Of a stretch of 39,460 nt of DNA, positions 36,219-39,460 are shown one piece after another. Below the pieces are notes generated by a model that saw only the letters and a list, made by a program, of their open reading frames with translations, had not been told where the DNA came from and did not search any database. Source of the DNA: Neobacillus citreus. GTDB lineage: Bacteria > Bacillota > Bacilli > Bacillales > Cytobacillaceae. The stretch spans positions 1-39,460 of the forward strand of contig NZ_JAGYPE020000011.1 in assembly GCF_018343545.2 (NCBI RefSeq), read 5' to 3'. Every line of letters begins with the position of its first letter. Position 1 is the stretch's first letter. A program made the translations under genes and the position numbers.

Positions 36219-37191
36219 GGGAATCTTCCTTTTCAATTAACTTTCGGACAGAGTGAAAAAGGGCCGAGCCGTATTTGATAACATCTTTTAATTCTTTCGA
36301 TTGCTCTCTCGATAAGTGGGCGACAGGCAAATAATGGCCAGAATCGTAATTTGTGTGGTTACAATAGATTAGCCGAAAGTTTAATAATCTAATAAACTGA
36401 TGTTTGAATAAATCTATATCAATATCGGAAAAATGTAGTTCTGAAAGCTTATCTAGCCGTTCAAGTGTGGGTGTTGTCAGCAGATTCTCTTTGATAGCAA
36501 TGAGACGGACGGCATTTACGTAAGGTAAGATGCCGATTTCTTTGATGTTTAGCAATCCTGCGTATGGCCCGTGTGTTTCAGTCACTAGCTTTCCGAAAAC
36601 GTTAATGCCATTTTTGAGATACTTCGTGTTGTTAAGCATTTTTTTAACAAGCTGATCTTTATTTGCATTCTGATAGATTTGATTTTTTAAAGTATCTACA
36701 AATTCCTCATCTCCCAATAATGTTCTTGCGTCTATAAAGATTAATAGATAGCGAACAGACTCCCAGGAGAACTCAAGAATCCACTTCATCAATTGCTGAT
36801 CCCATTCATATAAGGATTTGCACCATAACGGATTGCTGGCCATCACCCCGCCATCACAATAAGAATATCCGGCTTGGAATAACCCCTTTGATATTTCTTT
36901 TCCAAGTTCAAGGAAATAAACCTTTGTTTCAACACGATCATCCTGATAAATAATTCCATGATCTTGGTCGCTCCAGATAGACTGTTCAAACCGGCCGGCT
37001 GAACCCATGACAAAAAATGTGAAGGGACAGGGCAAAGGTCCGAGCTTTTCAGCAGTTTGCTTTAAGGCTAAATGGATGACCTTTTTCATTATTTCATCGT
37101 GGAGTTGATTTAATTTAATGTGATCGTGAGATGCTTGCTTCATTTTGTCATCCCGAAATTTACGGATTTCCATATAGAAGGAGTCCGCCAT
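36205..37191 (-). CDS. DUF294 putative nucleotidyltransferase (GlnD-like)
   Basis: The 328-residue protein has the nucleotidyltransferase motif MGSAGRFEQSIWSDQDHG at residues 62-79. Asp75 and Asp77 are the expected metal ligands, as in the GlnD-type transferase domain. The DUF294 C-terminal domain follows (around NVFGKLVTETHGPYAGLLNIKEIGILPYVNAVRL). The CBS and cyclic-nucleotide domains often found before it are absent; a charged helical N-terminus (about 50 residues) stands in their place. It lies between the ammonium transporter and the exonuclease. GlnD modifies PII in other bacteria; here no PII gene is seen, so the target is unknown. Confidence 0.85.
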   Translation of the reverse strand: MADSFYMEIRKFRDDKMKQASHDHIKLNQLHDEIMKKVIHLALKQTAEKLGPLPCPFTFFVMGSAGRFEQSIWSDQDHGIIYQDDRVETKVYFLELGKEISKGLFQAGYSYCDGGVMASNPLWCKSLYEWDQQLMKWILEFSWESVRYLLIFIDARTLLGDEEFVDTLKNQIYQNANKDQLVKKMLNNTKYLKNGINVFGKLVTETHGPYAGLLNIKEIGILPYVNAVRLIAIKENLLTTPTLERLDKLSELHFSDIDIDLFKHQFIRLLNFRLIYCNHTNYDSGHYLPVAHLSREQSKELKDVIKYGSALFHSVRKLIEKEDSHANE

Positions 37192-37216
37192 TAGGTTCCA
37201 CCCCTTTTAGAAAGAG

Positions 37217-37237
37217 GAGGCTGCTCTTGACAGCCTC
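37217..37237 (-). terminator. Weak terminator or attenuator between amt and the DUF294 gene
   Basis: GAGGCTG (37217-37223) pairs with CAGCCTC (37231-37237). On the minus strand CTCTTTCT follows, a poor T-run, so some transcripts from amt probably read into the DUF294 gene. Confidence 0.65.
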
Positions 37238-37252
37238 TTTGTAATAAAAAAT

Positions 37253-38512
37253 TTAAGCATTAAGGCGTTGTTCAGATTTCAGTAATTCAGGGTAGCCGTA
37301 ACTGCCGTGTTCGCTCATATCAAGACCGATAATTTCTTCCTCTTCAGTTACTCTCAGTCCGTTCATTGCTGTTTTCATGATCTTAAGAAGGATAAAGGAG
37401 ACAATAAAGGCAAAGGCGCCGCACACCAAAACCCCCATTGCTTGAACACCTAGCTGATGCAGGCCGCCGCCATAAAATAATCCCGGCTGCCCAACCATTG
37501 CTAATTCCTTTGTGGCGAAGAATCCCGTTGACAGGGTACCCCAAACTCCTGCTGTACCATGAACGGATAATGCTGCAATCGGATCATCAATTTTTCTTTT
37601 TTCAAAAAAACGAATGCTGTAGAAGACGAGGATTCCTGCAATAAATCCGATCACCACTGCCGCCCAGGTTTCAACGAATGCGCAAGAAGCAGTAATTGCC
37701 ACAAGACCTGCTAGTGCCCCGTTAAGCATCATCGGCACATCGGCTTTTCCTAAAACCATCCAAGAGATCATCATCGCCGCGACGGTACCGGCTGCAGCGG
37801 CCAAGTTGGTATTGATGGCAACAAAACCGAAAAAGGCTTTGTCAACCGATAACGTGCTGCCAGCGTTGAAGCCGAACCAGCCTACCCATAAAAGCAACAC
37901 GCTAAGGGCGGTAAATACTTGGTTATGACCGGCAAGATTATTGGCGGAGCCATCCTTATTATATTTGCCGATCCTCGGTTTTAAGATAATCGTAGCTGCC
38001 AATGCCGCCATCGCTCCTGTTAAATGAACAACAGTGGAGCCAGCAAAGTCTTGTTTACCATGCTCCGCCAGCCAGCCTCCACCCCAGATCCAATGGGCAA
38101 TCGGCGGATAGACAATAACGGAAAATAGGAGGGCGAATACGAGATAGGCGCCTAATTTGGCGCGTTCAGCAAATCCCCCAAGGGCGATTGTTAATGAAAT
38201 GCCTGCAAATGCTAATTGGAATAGGAAGAATACTGAACCTGAAAGCGCCAAACCATCAATTTCATATCCTGAGTAAAAGAAGTCGGAGAAACCAATAAGA
38301 GAATTTCCTTTCCCAAAAATGAGGCCATAGCCAACTGCCCAAAATACAATGGAGCCAATACCAAAGGTAAGAATGGTTTTCCCGGCCACATGACCGGCAT
38401 TTTTCATTCGAGTTGATCCTGTTTCCAAGAGGATGAAGCCACCGATCATCAAGATGACGAGGACTGCTCCCAGCATCACCCACAGACTGTTCATTAAAAA
38501 TAAAGTATCCAT
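37253..38512 (-). CDS. amt: Ammonium transporter, Amt family
   Basis: The 419-residue membrane protein has eleven hydrophobic segments and Amt signatures: GGFILLETGSTRMKNAGHVA near residue 25, DFAGSTVVHLTGAMAALAA near residue 155, GWFGFNAGSTLSVD, and VHGTAGVWGTLSTGFFA in the late part with one of the twin pore His residues. It brings ammonium into the cell under nitrogen limitation. AAGGAGG lies just before the ATG. In Bacillus subtilis the corresponding gene nrgA is followed by the PII gene nrgB; here a hairpin and the DUF294 gene follow instead. Confidence 0.96.
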   Translation of the reverse strand: MDTLFLMNSLWVMLGAVLVILMIGGFILLETGSTRMKNAGHVAGKTILTFGIGSIVFWAVGYGLIFGKGNSLIGFSDFFYSGYEIDGLALSGSVFFLFQLAFAGISLTIALGGFAERAKLGAYLVFALLFSVIVYPPIAHWIWGGGWLAEHGKQDFAGSTVVHLTGAMAALAATIILKPRIGKYNKDGSANNLAGHNQVFTALSVLLLWVGWFGFNAGSTLSVDKAFFGFVAINTNLAAAAGTVAAMMISWMVLGKADVPMMLNGALAGLVAITASCAFVETWAAVVIGFIAGILVFYSIRFFEKRKIDDPIAALSVHGTAGVWGTLSTGFFATKELAMVGQPGLFYGGGLHQLGVQAMGVLVCGAFAFIVSFILLKIMKTAMNGLRVTEEEEIIGLDMSEHGSYGYPELLKSEQRLNA

Positions 38513-38579
38513 GATTGTTCCTCCTTTAAAGTATGTTAGTATTTGTAACGTTTAGTGTAGTTGTATTGTTACATGTTTT

Positions 38580-38616
38580 TGTTAGGAGTTCTACAATCCT
38601 GTTAGGAATTCTTACA
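38580..38616 (-). promoter_or_regulatory. Tandem TnrA boxes upstream of amt
   Basis: TGTTAGGAATTCTTACA (38600-38616) is a perfect match to TGTNA-N7-TNACA. A degenerate copy, TGTTAGGAGTTCTACA, lies 20 bases closer to the gene (38580-38595). With a -10 candidate TACACT on the minus strand (38554-38559) the boxes centre near -61 and -41, suited to activation by TnrA. Confidence 0.8.
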
Positions 38617-38680
38617 TGATTTTTCCTGTTTGGAAGGTCTTCGATGTTGATAGTTGAAACAGAGTCAGCCTAAGACATCA

Positions 38681-38713
38681 AAAAAGCCCGGCTTCCTTAA
38701 TGAGAAGCTGGGC
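38681..38713 (-). terminator. Terminator of tnrA
   Basis: GCCCGGCTTC (38686-38695) pairs with GAAGCTGGGC (38704-38713) with one mismatch or wobble, and T follows on the minus strand. The loop contains the tnrA stop codon. Confidence 0.88.
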
Positions 38714-39035
38714 CTTTTCGTATCCCGAATTGTGCATTTAGCTGACCTTGTATCATCTTTCTGCGAATTTCTTCCTGGTTTTGTTTCTTTTGTGCTTTTA
38801 GCATTTCCTTTCTGATTTCGTGTGTCTGGACACCGTCCTCAATTTTGTTGGCGATATCCACTAGTAGTTCCACGTCTGCGAACGAGTATTTCCGGCTGCC
38901 GCCGGCGGTTCTTTCCGGGAAAATGAGTTTGCGCTCTTCATAGTAACGAATCTGTCTTTCGGATAAACCGGTAAGTTCTCTAACAATGCCGATGGTAATG
39001 ACCTTTTTATCTTTGTAAGATGATTCATTTCCCAT
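38697..39035 (-). CDS. tnrA: Global nitrogen regulator TnrA
   Basis: The 112-residue MerR-family protein closely matches Tnr[21 protein letters not shown], the HTH with [17 protein letters not shown], then [25 protein letters not shown]. The C-terminal [17 protein letters not shown] is the part that binds feedback-inhibited glutamine synthetase. GlnR differs by a longer tail and lacks KYSFADVE. TnrA activates nitrogen-limitation genes and represses glutamine synthetase. A perfect TnrA box upstream suggests self-activation. It is encoded directly before amt on the same strand, with a terminator between them. Confidence 0.95.
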   Translation of the reverse strand: MGNESSYKDKKVITIGIVRELTGLSERQIRYYEERKLIFPERTAGGSRKYSFADVELLVDIANKIEDGVQTHEIRKEMLKAQKKQNQEEIRRKMIQGQLNAQFGIRKGPASH

Positions 39036-39089
39036 GTTTTCTTCTCACCACACTCCATTTTAAGGTCCAATAAATCTTAATATATTTTA

Positions 39090-39106
39090 TGTTATATTTT
39101 CTCACA
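39090..39106 (-). promoter_or_regulatory. TnrA box upstream of tnrA
   Basis: TGTTATATTTTCTCACA is a perfect TGTNA-N7-TNACA match. With a -10 candidate TAAAAT on the minus strand (39057-39062) its centre is near -48, the classic activating distance, so tnrA is probably autoactivated. Confidence 0.75.
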
Positions 39107-39184
39107 TGTAATTGGATTTGACATTTATTTTGTTTTGCTTTGGGAAAAAATTTATCAGGGTAGATAGTGAAACATCCCCCGCGC

Positions 39185-39322
39185 TTAAAGGTTCTGAAGT
39201 TTTCTTAATAATTCGTGTCCCCTTGAGCCCAGGTTTTTCATGAGTTCTTCATATAACTCATCCCGTAATTTATCTAAAAGAAGAATCGTTTTAGCCAATC
39301 GAATGGAATTTTTTTGATTCAT
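39185..39322 (-). CDS. Small basic helical protein, unknown function
   Basis: The 45-residue frame (MNQKNSIRLAKTILLLDKLR and onward) has an AGAGG ribosome site 9 bases before its ATG at 39322. The product is basic, with an amphipathic helix, and ends GHELLRKLQNL. It vaguely recalls Spo0E-like small phosphatases, but the SQELD signature is missing. It lies 150 bases upstream of tnrA on the same strand. No function can be given. Confidence 0.45.
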   Translation of the reverse strand: MNQKNSIRLAKTILLLDKLRDELYEELMKNLGSRGHELLRKLQNL

Positions 39323-39460
39323 ACGAATCATCCTCTCTAGTTTTATATGAAAAAATTTATCTGAAATTTCGAGTTTTGTCAGGGATTCTGTGAGATTATG
39401 TAACATATTTTTTAAAACGGGGTTTGGTAACTTGAAAGGAAACCTTACGGGGGGGGGGGG

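Noticed and set aside
38697..39035. GlnR instead of TnrA
   Set aside because: The short C-terminus with GQLNAQF and the KYSFADVE segment match TnrA; the longer GlnR tail is absent.
39185..39322. Spo0E-like phosphatase assignment for the small gene
   Set aside because: The length and helix pattern are similar, but the SQELD signature is absent.

Overview
The window is a stretch of low-GC Firmicute chromosome, most likely from a Bacillus-like Bacillaceae (Neobacillus or Mesobacillus type; genus not provable from this window). Evidence: a TnrA regulator (a Bacillaceae protein), the Bacillus gene order ilvB-ilvN-ilvC-leuA-leuB-leuC-leuD behind a T-box, CcpA-type cre sites, strong AGGAGG ribosome sites with some GTG starts, and a dispersed repeat resembling those of Bacillus intergenic regions. 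There are no tRNA or rRNA genes, no insertion sequences, no phage genes and no CRISPR array. The last 12 bases are all G, which looks like a contig-end artefact.

Layout. 1-664: start of an EamA-type exporter on the minus strand, cut by the window edge. 814-3474: rhodanese, BASS-family transporter and NCS2-family permease operon. 3542-4430: SRPBCC protein and ArsR repressor behind a promoter with two operator-like repeats. 4452-6191: adenine deaminase. 6396-9743: tightly overlapping operon of M19 dipeptidase, DmpA-type aminopeptidase, small HTH protein, DUF488 protein and a ModA lipoprotein with no modBC. 9782-11154: hemolysin III and DUF1836 genes.

11217-20899: a sialic acid (N-acetylneuraminate) catabolic locus. 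One unit carries a NanQ/YhcH-type anomerase and an unassigned fumarate-reductase-like flavoprotein. The next carries nanA, an SGNH esterase, a CUT1 ABC transporter without its ATPase, nanE, nanK and an RpiR regulator. The two units start from near-copies of one promoter-plus-cre module. Together the genes would import sialic acid, interconvert its anomers, strip O-acetyl groups, cleave it to ManNAc plus pyruvate, phosphorylate ManNAc and epimerise it to GlcNAc-6-P. Deacetylase and deaminase (nagA, nagB) are not here.

20962-24474: a beta-helix (pectate-lyase-like) protein, a GYF_2-RDD membrane protein, a DUF3892 protein and a GNAT acetyltransferase. 24576-35074 (minus): the complete branched-chain amino acid operon. 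ilvD has its own promoter with CcpA and CodY-like sites; ilvB follows about 0.7 kb later behind a leucine-type T-box, with a Bacillus-type repeat between them. 35484-39035 (minus): a nitrogen module of tnrA, an ammonium transporter, a DUF294 nucleotidyltransferase and a DnaQ-like exonuclease, with TnrA boxes before tnrA and amt. A small unknown gene precedes tnrA.

The points most worth a second look are the orphan flavoprotein in the sialic acid locus, the ammonium transporter followed by a GlnD-like nucleotidyltransferase plus exonuclease instead of a PII gene, the orphan modA operon, and several RNA hairpins placed between or inside genes.
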